The notes under the pieces were generated by a model that made no database searches, was not told the DNA's origin, and saw only the letters and a list, made by a program, of their open reading frames with translations. Below are positions 38,380 to 50,417 of a stretch of DNA of 64,000 bases, piece by piece. Source of the stretch: Apostichopus japonicus (taxonomy: Eukaryota; Echinodermata; Holothuroidea; Aspidochirotida; Stichopodidae); assembly GCF_037975245.1 (NCBI RefSeq), contig NC_092575.1:3043001-3107000 (forward strand). Direction: 5' to 3'. Each line of letters opens with the position of its first letter. Position 1 is the stretch's first letter. A program made the translations under genes and the position numbers.

Positions 38380-41300
38380 TTAATCAGACGGTGGATACAA
38401 TTTAACGACCTGATCCAGACTTGTGGGATACTTAGTGATCGGACAACATCTGTGGTTTTGGACGTAATTGAAGATACACGGATAACAGAAGACAAACCTG
38501 AAAATCAACATTAAATATTAATCAACAACTAGAAAAGAAAAAAAATCATGAAAAAAAATAATATTAGTAATTACTGTAACGAAGAGAGAGAAAAAGACTG
38601 TTAGCAAACTGCAATACCTACTGCCAAAAAACCTGTGTAGGTAAAATATGTAAACAGTCAGAGTGCCTGATATTTCGATCTTAGCAGGATTTTCTTCAGA
38701 GGCAAACTGAATACTCTGAAGAAGATTTTACCAGGATCGAAACGTCAGGCCCTCCAACTTTGACGTAACGTTATAACAAAACAATGGCAATGACCTTATA
38801 AATGACGAAGAACATCATCTTAAAGGGGAACAGTTGGACTTACCCTGATGTTGATAAAGTGGTATCATTTGTTCTCTTTCTTTGGCAGAGTGGACATCTT
38901 GATTTATTTTCTGGTAAGAGATGCTTGACATCTGACTGTAGTTCATCCTAATAAATAATAATCAAAACAAAAGATTTACAAAAAGGAGTCCAATTTACAA
39001 TAAAATATTCAAGCAAAGCTTTTTAATAATTATGAATAAGTATGGAGAGAAAACTTAATTCCAATCTAATATAAATAATAATCAGAACAAAAAGATTAAA
39101 AAAAGGACAGTCCAATTTAAAATAAAACGATTACAAGAGACTTTTTTTTAATAAATATAGTCATAAATATGAGCAAGTATGGATAGAAAACTGAATTTCA
39201 AACTCATAATAAATACTTTGGTATTTTGACTATGAGGAGAATGTTACTTATGCTAGTTTAGAAATTTTCTTTGTTCTTCCAATTTTTTAATCAAAGTAAA
39301 AGTTGGATAAAGATTGACAGAAACCTAGTGTACTATATTTGTTTTCTTTTTATTTTGTTTTTTAGTTTTGACACTCTAATATTTTTCTTTGGGGTGTGGG
39401 AGGGGACTAGGATGGTATTGGCATAATATGGATACCAAACTAAGATTGGTAAACCCCAGTTTGTTTGGCCAAGAAACTGAGTTACCAAGGTCACTGGCTT
39501 GGCTCAAATCAAGGCAGAATTTCAAAGTTTATCAGTACAAATTTAATTACAGAATAAACTGTGCCTGGTGGGAGGGGGAAGGGGGCATTTTCAGAGCAAA
39601 TTTTGCCACCAGTGGCGGAGTGTCCATACAGTCAGGGGGGGGAGGGCCGATGCCCCCCTGACGGGCTCAAATGGACTGCTGCCGCCCTTTTCAGCTTTTT
39701 ACCACTTTTTACTTATTCGAGATTATTGACCTTATTGTTGCACTCTCATCTACCTATTGACATTTATCACATTTTGTTGGTGTAATTTTCTGACAAAATG
39801 GCAATGACACCTACTTATTCTTCGTTTATCTGCAAATTAGCAAGGCCCGGAAAAGGTCATTTCCAGCGATCTAGAGAAGTATCTTTACTCAAAAAATTTC
39901 TGTATGCTGAGCACCAACCTGTGGTGGCGCTCCACTTAGATAGTGTCAAAAGCGCCCCTACAGACCATTCTGACCCCCCTGACCAATACCCCTAGCTCCG
40001 CCACTGTTTGCCATCACTTACTTTTGGTGGTTGAGGTATTGGTAAAGCAGTGAAGGCTAACTGTGCCTGGTGATCTCCGTACATGTACCACCATTCTAAG
40101 AACTGTAGGAAGAATACTCCGACCGAAAGCCCCTGAGATAGGCAAAAAGCTACAAAGCCAAGAAGACTCTTTGAGCCTTGCAATAACTTCATTTGAAAAC
40201 TGGAAAGAAAGAAAACAAAGAATGACTGACTGTTTAGGAAAAAGAAAACAAATGTAAAAACAAATGTATGGCACAACATCAGTTTAAATAATGTTATCAA
40301 AAAGTTGCTAGCCTACTATTTCTAGAATGGGGTTTAAGTTTAGAGGCAAAAGCGTTTTGTTAAGTTACAGGGCCTACAAAATACAACACAGATTTTTGCA
40401 TTTTTTGTTCGATATACAAGCTTACAAGGTTTGATGGTATATTCCAGCAAAAGACAATGTTGTACGCTGGTAGCTGGAAAATCCATCTGAGTATCTTGTT
40501 TTCAAACTCTAGATGGACTTGTTTGAAAGTGAGTGAGATAGTAGCCAGATAAACTGGTCATGTTTCCAAGCCATCAGATTGCAGAAGGACTGTGAGGTTT
40601 TGTGACGTCATCATGACACATGATCTTCAATAGCACTACCTTGTATTTAAAAGTGTTGGATTGCCCTCGAGTTTGATTAGAATGTTTATATTCCTGGGAA
40701 TGTACACTGAATTCAAGGCTTTGATATAAAAACTGGATTTCAATTTTGTTTTCCCTCTGATAACAAATGATTTTCCTCTACGGTTAAATGATTGATACAT
40801 AACAAAGAAAACTTAACACATCAATGTTATAAGTCATCATCAGTTCGACCTCGGTTGACCATTATCATCATGAGGGGTAGGAGAAGTTGGCCGGACAATA
40901 ACCCTGGCATCGAGATTTCTAGTCATTTCTGTCTTCCATAAGGGTTGCTAGCTCAGACGTACTTTCAGCCCCACTGTCCTCTAGTAGGAAATGCAGGAAG
41001 GTTTTATGCCTTGCACCAGGGGTACCATGTTTTGGCTCCCAGAGAATGAACTTGTTGGCTGCTTCTTCTGGGTGTCAGTGGTAGTGACCAGGTCATTCCC
41101 TCTGCTATTGTCAAGTGCACTCCATGGTTGACCATAACACAGAGGCTTATCATTATAACTTCCACCTTCATAGCTTGTATCAGTTATGGCACTGATATAG
41201 TTTATATGTAACAGCGATAAACTAAAATGAATTATCCTAATTTGGTTTGATGCTGGACCAAAGAAAATATTTCTTTTTCCAAATCTTCACAAACATCTCC

Positions 41301-44300
41301 TTCATATTGGTTAATGATTACGGTAAGGGTTGTTCTTCCTCGCAGAAAAAGGAAGAAACCGCAAATTTTACAAAACTTTATCATTTGTGGCGCATGAAAC
41401 GTCTGTAGAAATACTTGCTGGTAATTTTTGTATTTCCGTCACAAATGTCCCGACATCTTACTAACTACACGGTACTCTGGCTTTACGATGGAAATTTTAT
41501 TTTGTCATATTTACTTACGTTGAAGGGTGGGTACCTCTTTGTGCCTTTGATACCTCCGGCAGTACATCATCAGGCGTTAGGTAAACTAATTTTAACCCTG
41601 AAAGAGAACAAGAGATTGGTCAGTTGCTCATCCAAATACAATTAAACTTTCGGTGACACTGAATACTTCGTTTGTTCCCAAGAATACTTTGACCAGCTTT
41701 AGTTGAAGAAATCTTGTGAGAAGTGGAATATAGTTATACAATTTTCATATTGATGAAAGCAGTGGTGTAGCTAGGGGCGTCAAGGGAGGGCACGTGCCCT
41801 GGGCGCCGGGTTTAGGGGGGCACTGAAATGGGAGAATGAGAGTTAAAAAAATAAGCACTTTTTTAGAAAAACATGATGAAATTGATGTATGTCTTCAGGC
41901 ATGAATATTTTCCAGTTACTAATAAGAATCTGAACTGAATGTAGTTGTTTTTATTAGCAACTTTATAGATTGTGATTTCCTTTCAGTCCATTTTGACCGT
42001 TTTCTCTTTCTTTTTATTATTCTGTTCTGTATTCTGTAATGACTACATGTCACAGAAATTTCGGGTACTTCAGTATACAGTTCCAAGGCAGTTTTTCGAA
42101 AGGTGGAAATATCATAGGTGGAAATATCATAGGCGTAGGAGCATAATTTGATTTAGGGGGGGGGGGGCTGTAACAACTTGCCCGAAAAATGTAACCAACA
42201 ATTTTTGCGCGCTTCGCGCGCAATTTATTTTTCTTTCAGTAGTGGGGGCGCACTTTTCTACTCTTGCACCCGGCGCCAAAACCTCTAGCTACGCCACTGA
42301 ATGAAAGCCAACTTAAATTTATGTATAACAACAGAATAGTTATGTTACCTGACAAATGCATATACGGTGAATGGCAGTTTATACCCTGGAATAAGTACCT
42401 CATTTGATAAAGAAGGAATGTACCCTGTAGATCAAAGGAAGAGGAATTAATGCAGACGACATATACGGTGTGATTTCAAACAAAGTTTGCTGGTTATCTT
42501 GGGAATGACTCTGATATCTTGTAAGATATGTTTTACAAACATCAAAAGTTACTTTTTCAATAATGTTTTAAATAAATTTATCACAGAGTGTAAAAGTGTG
42601 ACTGTTTGCATTTACTTTAGATAAATAATAAATATGACTTGTGGAACAGGAATACTCTTCTCCCCGTAGTAACAGTTTCCGTACATGAGCCTGTAACCCC
42701 ACCCAATGTACAAAACAGTATAACCATGATTTTCCCAAACGATATGGAGCAGACTTTGTTCTTCTTTGAAAATGCATTGTTTGGTGGTAAAGACATACAA
42801 TCATTGGTGTACAATATTCACATTGTATACTTACATAATTCACCATTTTGTATAGGCAGGAAACAACCCCTGTCTATCCCTTGCCTGTGCGACCCCATTC
42901 TACCCCACCTCTACCTCTACCTCTACCTACCCCACCTCTCATCCATCCCTACCGTACTCCTTCCATGGGTCGTCCCCACCCCCTTGTGCAAATATATTCA
43001 GGACCTTATGAAGTTTGGCAGTAGGTGGGTACAAACAGTTTAAAGTGCTCACCTCCCAAGACATGTGAATGAATGGATATATTCTTATGTACACCCTCTG
43101 GAATTTTTGCATTCCACTTTGATTTGACCAACTGCCAGATCTTGATCCTTCTTTCCATTTTGCAAACAACTTATCCAGTTTGAGTTTAATGAAGGGTACG
43201 AAAACCTGCCAAAATAAGGAAAATATTATTTTAAACTTTTCACAAGACATATAAAAAAAAACACTATTAAAAAAGAAAACATATTTTTAATCGAGAAAAT
43301 CATTCAAATGAATTTGTGTAAATATTGCATTTAAATGAATAAAACAAGTACTGTTTTGTTTCTTTGAAAATAAATGACCAAAACTTGACTGGTCAGTGAA
43401 GCACATTCAAGTAAACTAATATTAAAAAATATTAAATCTTGAACTAGCTAAAAACATTTCTGAATATTGTTTTCATTTTATGGGTTTTGAGAATAAACTC
43501 AACCTCTGATATCTAATGGGTGAGATTTTACTTCTATGGAGAGTGGGGGGTGGGGGAGTGGGGATTGGAGCTGGTGGGTATGTATAAGTGCTCAAAAACA
43601 AGGTGATGGCAGGCTTTCATCATATGCAAACAGGGCTTTTCACTCAATTTCTTACAAAGGAACTTGTAATACACATAGGTTTCAATAGGTATATGACTTC
43701 AATTCAGCATTCTCCAGCTTACACATGGATGTAAATATTTGACTTGTAAAATTAGTGCTTGTAGGACGGCATTCACAGCGTAAAAATGGCACTTTATAAT
43801 ATACAATATACTGTCTTTGAAACGACATGTAACAACATCTGAAGAAGTTTTTGACATTTTCCTCCCACTGTTGGAAACATTATTTACCACTCAAAAGGGT
43901 CACACACGCAACTACGCACACTCTAATTAAATCCCTGGTAAATGAGCAGCTCAGTTCATGCGGGAAATTAAATTTGACTTACCAAAAAGGCAAGGGATTT
44001 TAAGTGTTCTCTTCTGCTCAATTTGTTAACAGACGGACCTGAACACTTTATAGGCACTCTTTTCATTCCATAAAAATTCTCTGAGAAAGAGCCATCTGAA
44101 ACAGAACAGAAGATATTTTCTTGACTTTGATATATTCAATTTTGAACAAGAAAAAGATGTGACTATTAAAGAATTACAAATTATTTGTAATTCTTTGATG
44201 ATTCAAATTACAGATCTGTTCCAATGTCATAGATTAAGTTATACTAATCTGGAAACATGTGGAGTTATTTGTGTACCATAGGGTGGGTGCATTGCTACAA

Positions 44301-45400
44301 ATGCATTCATAGCTTCATTGTATACCCAATAATGAAATCAATATTATGAGGTTAAGAAATCATTTGCAGATATTTGGAGAAATTTTCAAATAGGTCAAGT
44401 TATTTCTTCCCTCTCTACATTTTGTCCTCCCAATTTTTTAGGGGCCCCTCAGTCTGGGACCCTGGGTCTGGGTCCACCTCGAACAATGGTTAATTTGGTC
44501 ATACATCAAGTTTTGTTTTGAGGGATAAATTAATGGACTGTGTTGTGAGATTCATATCACAATATATTTCATGTTCAAATGGATTTGTGGAGTGCAATAC
44601 TATACATTGATAAACACAATGTAGATTCTTGAAACTTCCACATACTTACTGGTCTTAGCTAGAAAGTAATTTTGCAAAATCAGATCTAGGAGCGCATAAA
44701 TTTCATCACCATAGCGAAACATCCACCCATAACTACCAGGATTCTTTTCAGCAATAAACTGTAATGGCGAAAGGAAAAGTACAGAAGCTGGTTGAATAAT
44801 TGGTTATATTACTAAATAAACACATCTCTTGGCATTATTCAGAAATTTTTTTTTAGGAAACTTTTGCCTGCTTCCCAGGTGACAGGTTGCAACTCAGTAT
44901 TGTGTATGAAAAGCACATTGAAGGCTATCATAGATATACTCTTAGTCTCTTACCACTGAGTGGAAGATGGAGAGAAGAGCCATTAGGATTATAATCACTG
45001 GCTTAATATATAAATGAAACATGAATTTAATATTGAACTTCCAACTAGGAGCCTATACTCTGCTACTGCAGGTTAGGGGCACAGTCTGCCAGCCTAGTAT
45101 AGTAGGGAAGCTTCTGATTGGGTATAGTGGTATGATGCTTGCCTTTTATCACGTACAGCACATTACAGGTAACTAATGCAGTTTCTTCAGGGCACAAATG
45201 GGAGCCACTGTTGGGTATATGGTGTAAAATTTGATCAATTCACAGACAATTGGGTCCTATTTGTAACTTTTACAAACCTTTAAGAAGTGACTGAGAGCAG
45301 GTCTCAAGGTTGCTGTTAAACTCTCCTGAGCCAAAACCTCAAAGAAGGAAGGTCTTGCTTGGTCAGCCACGGATGTCAAATGAGCTGCATATTCAGCCAT
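38380..45400 (-). CDS. PEX12: Peroxisome assembly protein 12 (RING E3 ligase subunit)
   Basis: PEX12 is an integral peroxisomal membrane protein that, with PEX2 and PEX10, forms the ubiquitin ligase that recycles the import receptor PEX5. Exons on minus: 45278-45400, 44650-44758, 43983-44095, 43053-43205, 42349-42424, 41519-41597, 40022-40199, 38844-38947, 38380-38497; 1053 nt, 350 aa (human about 359). Diagnostic stretches are [13 protein letters not shown] (N-terminus), [12 protein letters not shown] (about 80-92), [16 protein letters not shown] (membrane-associated, about 241-256), [10 protein letters not shown], and the C-terminal RING. Its zinc ligands are Cys295 and Cys298 (CPLC), Cys316 and Cys319 (CYPC) and Cys330 (CPI), the reduced ligand set typical of PEX12. 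Exons 5 and 6 (25-26 codons each) were found by phase and similarity to FLVQQLRYILG and LTVQDI of the human protein. Introns 5, 7 and 8 carry mobile sequences. Confidence 0.95.
38664..38750. other. Inverted pair of hammerhead-like motifs in PEX12 intron 8
   Basis: Two copies of the same motif face each other. On minus (38704 to 38664): TGCCT, CTGAAGA, a hairpin region, GAAA, TATC, AGGCA; TGCCT and AGGCA form a 5-bp stem I directly outside the core. On plus (38716-38750): CTGAAGA, a GATTT/GGATC hairpin, GAAA, CGTC, AGGC, with a weaker stem I. Together they make a large inverted repeat inside the intron. Confidence 0.45.
39610..40006 (+). mobile_element. hAT-type MITE, CAGTGGCGGAGC family, copy C
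   Basis: CAGTGGCGGAG at the left end and CTCCGCCACTG at the right. Flanks TTTGCCAC (39602-39609) and TTTGCCAT (40007-40014) match at 7 of 8. 397 bp in PEX12 intron 7, with its right edge only about 15 nt from the donor of exon 7 (donor GT at 40020-40021). Confidence 0.92.
41760..42299 (+). mobile_element. hAT-type element (CAGTGGTGTAGCTAG) with nested CATAGGCG fragment
   Basis: CAGTGGTGTAGCTAG and CTAGCTACGCCACTG are terminal inverted repeats; flanking GATGAAAG (41752-41759) and AATGAAAG (42300-42307) match at 7 of 8. Inside, near 42128-42240, lies sequence of the CATAGGCG family (CATAGGCGTAGGAGC, TGTAACAACTTGCC), and GGTGGAAATATCATAG is duplicated in tandem just before it. Located in PEX12 intron 5. 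Confidence 0.85.
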
Positions 45401-47454
45401 GACTTTTGTGTACTTTCAAACTAGCAAGAAAGTAATACAAACAAAATATGATATCTACTGAGATATAATGCAATGATACCAAATTTAACTTCAAATCTAG
45501 GCCTACTAATTGTAAGATACATGTGAGACTTTTTCCCACTTTAAAAAATGACCTGGAAGGCAGTCATTTTCCAATTTACTATAATAAGAAGCAACTTCAC
45601 AGTAGATGAAGATACTTGTTCTTTACTCCACAACAAGGAAAACTCATGATCTGGGAGTTGTTTAACGAATTTCGAAACATTATATCTGATGGAACAGGAG
45701 GAGCGACTTGGCCAAGAATGGTCTGCATGTGCTAACGTTGAGTAGTCCATATCTCTATGCGACACACAACGCCAACACAGTAATATTACTCAGCCTACAC
45801 TTCACACCGTACACAACAACACATTACATGGTAACAAGACCCCGCCTGACTTCATCCGTGTTACTGAGTGGATGACAAAAGCAACTTAAAGATAACGGGT
45901 TTGCTCCCACTGTCGGGTGGAACAGATAAGCAACAGTGTTAGCAGTACCTTACAGATGTTTGGTGTACCATACCACAAAACCATTCCAACTAAGTTAGAT
46001 TTTGTTTACTTCAAATTCAACTTTGTCCCGTTTTCCTACATCGGTGCGCAATAACGTGAGGTAATATACTGGTTGCGCGAAACTTGCATTGTAGCGCTTG
46101 TTATTGTTATGCAATTCTTAAGCCTAGGCTAAGTAGCCTAACTCTGTAATAGGCTATGTTAAATGCTGTTAAGTCTTGGTAGACCAAGATGAATAGATGA
46201 TATTCAAGGGCCATGTTTTTCGGCCAACGTTGAAAGCGATTCTTTTCCACTTAAGTGTTCATTATAATCTTCTTCAATTTTAGGTGTTCTGGTTCATTAT
46301 TGAGAATATATCACTTGTTAAAACTATCTTGGTCTTTCTGGAAAAGCTATTCTATAATTTATTAAACTTAGCAAGACCAAATAAGTATGTTATCCGACCT
46401 TGCCTACCCAGTCGAGCCTCTAGCCTTACTTGCATTTCATTCCAGTTGAGCGGTGGAAATGAAAATTTCAGATGGCATGAAACATTTTGTTCATATACCA
46501 TATTTTAGTTTGATTAAGCTTCTACCAGGATATTTATACAATATAATGGTATACTCTTGAAAACAGAAGATTCAAAGCACGACTTGTTACCATATATAAA
46601 GAGACTCATGGCCTGATCCCAAGCAACATAAATAACCTTCTTGAAGACAAAGAAAAACCAACTACACGTCAATCTCACAGTTTGAATTATAAAATTCCTC
46701 AAGCTCAAAAGAACTGTTATAAATATTCACTTTATCCTCGCACCATTCCTCAGTGGAACGCACTCCCACCTGATCTAAAATCAGCACCAAACACCGCCTC
46801 CTTCAAGTTAATGCTGGGAAGTCAGCAGCACCATTAGCCAGCTTGGAGGACTGCACGTCAACAGCCACATCAGGGGCGATTTGTGCAGTATTACACCAAG
46901 ACCAAGACCAAGACCTACCCTATACTTAATGCTTGGCCTCTAGCCTAGGCTAATTGTCATCGTCAAGTTGAGACAGATTAGAATCAGCACTCTAGCGCAG
47001 AAGTTGTTTCACTGATAAAGATGGCAGTTTGGCGAGTACAGCATTGGGTACTAGGCCTCCGTGATAAATTTGTATTGCATAATATAACATTGTTTGATTT
47101 ATTTCCTTTAAGATTAGGTTTGCCTAGAAATGGCTAATGTTATTCACCTGAAAATCAGAAAAATATTGAACTCACTTTTCCCTAATCATCTGTTAAGATA
47201 AAATCTTTATTCTTCCAGCATTTGTATGAACAATGAGGGTGGGCTTCTGTTTTCATCCAGTTGCAAGTCAAAGTATTAAGTAACTACATTCATTGTGTGC
47301 CCTATCACTATGTATTCAGCTTTCTCTACTTCATTCTGTGAAAAAAACTCTTGTGTTTCATTCCAAACAGAAGATAGTCCTGCCTTGCTGTCTAAGACGA
47401 TTTCATCATTTATGATAATTGTGTATCCGTGGCTATTTGAATAGAAGAGTAACA
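45401..47454. other. Divergent spacer between PEX12 and MED21
   Basis: 2.05 kb between the divergent start codons, so it must contain both promoters and 5' UTRs. No TATA box or initiator could be fixed with confidence. A LINE 3' fragment occupies about 46547-46925. I see no other gene. Confidence 0.6.
46547..46837 (+). mobile_element. Non-LTR retrotransposon (LINE), 3' end of reverse-transcriptase ORF
   Basis: A plus-strand frame encodes about 96 codons ending at TAG 46835-46837, with ENRRFKARLVTIYKETHGLI, then TTRQSHSL, YPRTIPQWNALP and SFKLML. This is the characteristic C-terminus (RR...RL..YK...G, YPRTI..WN.LP, SFK..L) of CR1/L2/jockey-like LINEs. The copy is 5'-truncated: a TAA precedes the frame at 46544-46546. 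A short ACCAAG repeat tail follows at about 46892-46917. Confidence 0.75.
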
Positions 47455-50075
47455 ATGTCGGATCGTGTCACCCAGCTCCAGGATGCTGTTAACCAGGTTT
47501 GTTGCATGAATTGTACTTTAAAATTTGAAACCCTGGTATCAAGTTTTCTCCTTTTGATGAGTTTTCAAGAGAATAATGAAGCAGGCATACTCTTCTTTCC
47601 CATCACCACTCTCTCCCTCAAGACTGCTTCTTGAATGCCCCCAACTAAACAACAACGGTATACCATAGGCAAAGTACCAATGGTTTACCAAGCAACCCCT
47701 TTGACAATCACTAATAAAAGGCAATGGAATCACAAAAAATCTCTTCAAATCTCAATTCACAAGCCAGATATGCCAAAACCCAGCCTCTGGTCAACACCAC
47801 TTCAAGCTTCAAGCAAGGTGAATTACTTGCTTTTGGTTGAGAGAACCTTGCTCCGGTTTGCTTTCAGATGGGAAGGTTATCACTTGGCTGGAACGTTTCT
47901 ATATTCAGATATGTATCAGATGCCATCTTGTCAGAACTGAGTCTTAATGGAACTAAATTCCCAATCTCCAATGAAAACTCTTAGGGTAAAAAACATCCAG
48001 AGGTATCTCTAATTTGATCATAATGTTATTGTGAGCAGTCAGTATTCAATTTGCTTTTGAAGCATTATATTTTTTACTTTTTTTGCTCATAGATGGCAGA
48101 GCACTTCTGTAACAGTATAGGGGTTCTCCAGCAGAATGCCACACCTTCCAAGTTCCAGCCACCAGAGAAGCAAGGTAATATATCTGCTCTTGTTGATTCT
48201 AACACTCGATTATATTATTTTTATTTGTTTGTTTCTTACCTTGATTGTTTCTTCTTTTTTTAAAGTTATTAATCCTAAATTAATTCAATAATAAAAGGAT
48301 TCAAATTAGTATTGTTCCTTATTTCTCTGTTTCGTTATTCATCACTCCTGATGAAATATAATAATTACCCCAGGTTAAGATCAGGACTAATTCAAGCGGT
48401 GAAAGTACATCAAATTTGTCTTTGAATCTTCCAAATTCTTTCCTGCTTTTCTCATACCTAACACCTTGAAATGTAACTCCCTTCCTGAAAAATGATTAGT
48501 TGATAAACAATAAGAGTATGTAAGATCACCTGCAATCAATTGGCAGAATATGTGCTAGAGGGACATACAACACCCTCCCTCCCACCCCCCCCCCCACAAC
48601 CCACTCCCCCTTCAGTTTAGAAACTATAAGTTTATAGAGCATTTAAAAGCTATTTTGATAGTTGTATATAATTATTTTCTAATGTTAATAGTGATATATG
48701 GACAGATATCGCACACACTCCCCCAAACATATTTCACCCAGCTCATAGGCATAAGAGGCAGGGGGGTGGGGGGCTGCAGCCCCACCCCCAATCAAAACTT
48801 TTTGTGAAAATTCGGGCAATATGCTGAGAATTTTTCGGGCACCTACTGAAAGAAAAATAATTTGCAAGTTGTCTTTCAATGGTTAAACTGATATTATTAT
48901 TATCATGATTATTGTAACGACTTCCCCAATAATTATAACCAATATGGAAGGGTAATAACACAGAAAATGATTGTATATTATTGGCATGTGATGTAATAAC
49001 CGATGAATGCCTATATGATATGCACATTAACATGTAGAACGCGTGCGGAGCAGGCGAAAAAGTTTGGTTATATTTTTCGGGCAAGTCGTTACAGCCCCAC
49101 CAAATCAAATAAGGCTCCTACCCCTATGATCCAGCTCCATCAAGTCCGTCAGTGCTTACGCACATGACCATCGACACAATGAAAGGAAAGTTTACCTTTC
49201 AGTAATATATTTTGGCTTCCCAGGTACTGCAGACGCACCAGCTGTGCAGGATGACTTCACTCAGTTGTTTGCTCAACTCATCGCAAGAACGGCCAAAGAT
49301 ATTGACGTTTTGATAGAATCATTACCTAGCGAGGAACTAACCACAGAACTCCAGGTAAAAGCTTGTGTTTATGTTTTATGAGCCTTGTGCCAGCTGTACG
49401 AGCAATTTATTGATTTTGTCATGATTTGTTCATCACTGCAAGTATGGCAGAGACCATGTTAACTTAGGGAAATTCCAAAATCTCAGATATTGAGTCCTTG
49501 GAATGACCTTGAGAGATGACAAAGGACAAAGGCAGGGAGGAGTGAACACTTGCAAATACAGCAAAAGCCTGCTTCATGTCAGGAATTGGAAGTTTCAGAC
49601 AGTGAGACCTAAGATTGTAACAAAATGTGACTAGGGATGAATTCAGTACTTTGAGGTGTGGAGGGGAAGAAGGGGGCAAGTAGATAAGGTGGGGGGGCAG
49701 GGGGGTTGAAGTGAGTGTACCTTGTATTGCCGGTTTAAATACCGACTTCATGGCGGAACAATTCTTTCTGATTTCAAACCTTCAACCGACTCGAGAAAAA
49801 TGTCAAAAATTCTAAATTTTCACGAGTGGCGAAAGTGTACCATGAAACTTGACATTCTTGAATCTTATTCTTCTCTGTAGAATACCAGCTTGAAGAAACT
49901 GGAACAGGAGAACAAAGAAGCTGCACAGCGACTCAGCGATTTGGTGAAACGAGGAGATACACTACTCCTGAGAATACAAGAAGCCTTGAGCGAGATTGCA
50001 GAAGCCCAACTCAGGACTAAAAGCTCCATCACGAGTAAAAGCAGCAACTCGAAACTGCCAGACAACGGAACTTAA
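47455..50075 (+). CDS. MED21: Mediator complex subunit 21
   Basis: MED21 is a small coiled-coil subunit of the Mediator middle module and pairs with MED7 to form the hinge contacting RNA polymerase II. Exons: 47455-47496, 48093-48174, 49224-49354, 49881-50075; 450 nt, 149 aa (human 144), all GT-AG. The N-terminus [12 protein letters not shown] is the family signature. [20 protein letters not shown] (about 59-78) and PSEE follow, matching the human protein almost residue for residue. Exon 4 encodes the C-terminal coiled coil ([32 protein letters not shown]). The start ATG is fixed by the conserved second position. A hAT MITE is in intron 2. An AATAAA at 50412-50417 could end a short transcript form. 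Confidence 0.96.
48744..49128 (+). mobile_element. hAT-type MITE, CATAGGCG family, copy B
   Basis: CATAGGCATAAGAGG at the left end and GGCTCCTACCCCTATG at the right are imperfect inverted repeats. Flanks ACCCAGCT (48736-48743) and ATCCAGCT (49129-49136) match at 7 of 8. Internal segments such as TATTACCCTTCCATATTGGT appear in the 26667 element in opposite orientation. In MED21 intron 2. Confidence 0.87.
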
Positions 50076-50411
50076 AAGAGACCTATATTGTACACCTTTT
50101 GGAAGCAAAACAAAAGTATTTTGTGGGGAAACTTTGGAAAGCTACTCCTAGGTTTGCCACAAGGCAGTTGGAGAGGCTGACATTAGAATGAGGGCGCCAT
50201 TTAAAATGCCACATCATGTGAGTAATGAACGGCAGTTTATGTTTGTGGCAGAGCGGTGGTGGATGCTTATCAGTTTGTTAAACACGAAGGTGGTGGCTGC
50301 CTGGTAAGTTGAGATTGGAGCAGTGCAAGCTGACGAGAAAGTACATCAGGCCGAGCGAGGTATTTTGGGGGAGAATTCTTCTTAACAATTCTGAAGTACT
50401 GTTTGTAGTGC

Positions 50412-50417
50412 AATAAA
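50412..50417 (+). terminator. Candidate MED21 poly(A) signal
   Basis: AATAAA about 337 nt after the stop codon. A second AATAAA is at 51704-51709, beyond the TTAA MITE, so a longer 3' UTR containing that element is also possible. Confidence 0.4.

Noticed and set aside
42568-42846. Overlapping minus-strand open frames tested as a missing PEX12 exon
   Set aside because: None resembles PEX12. The true exons were found at 42349-42424 and 41519-41597 by phase and similarity.
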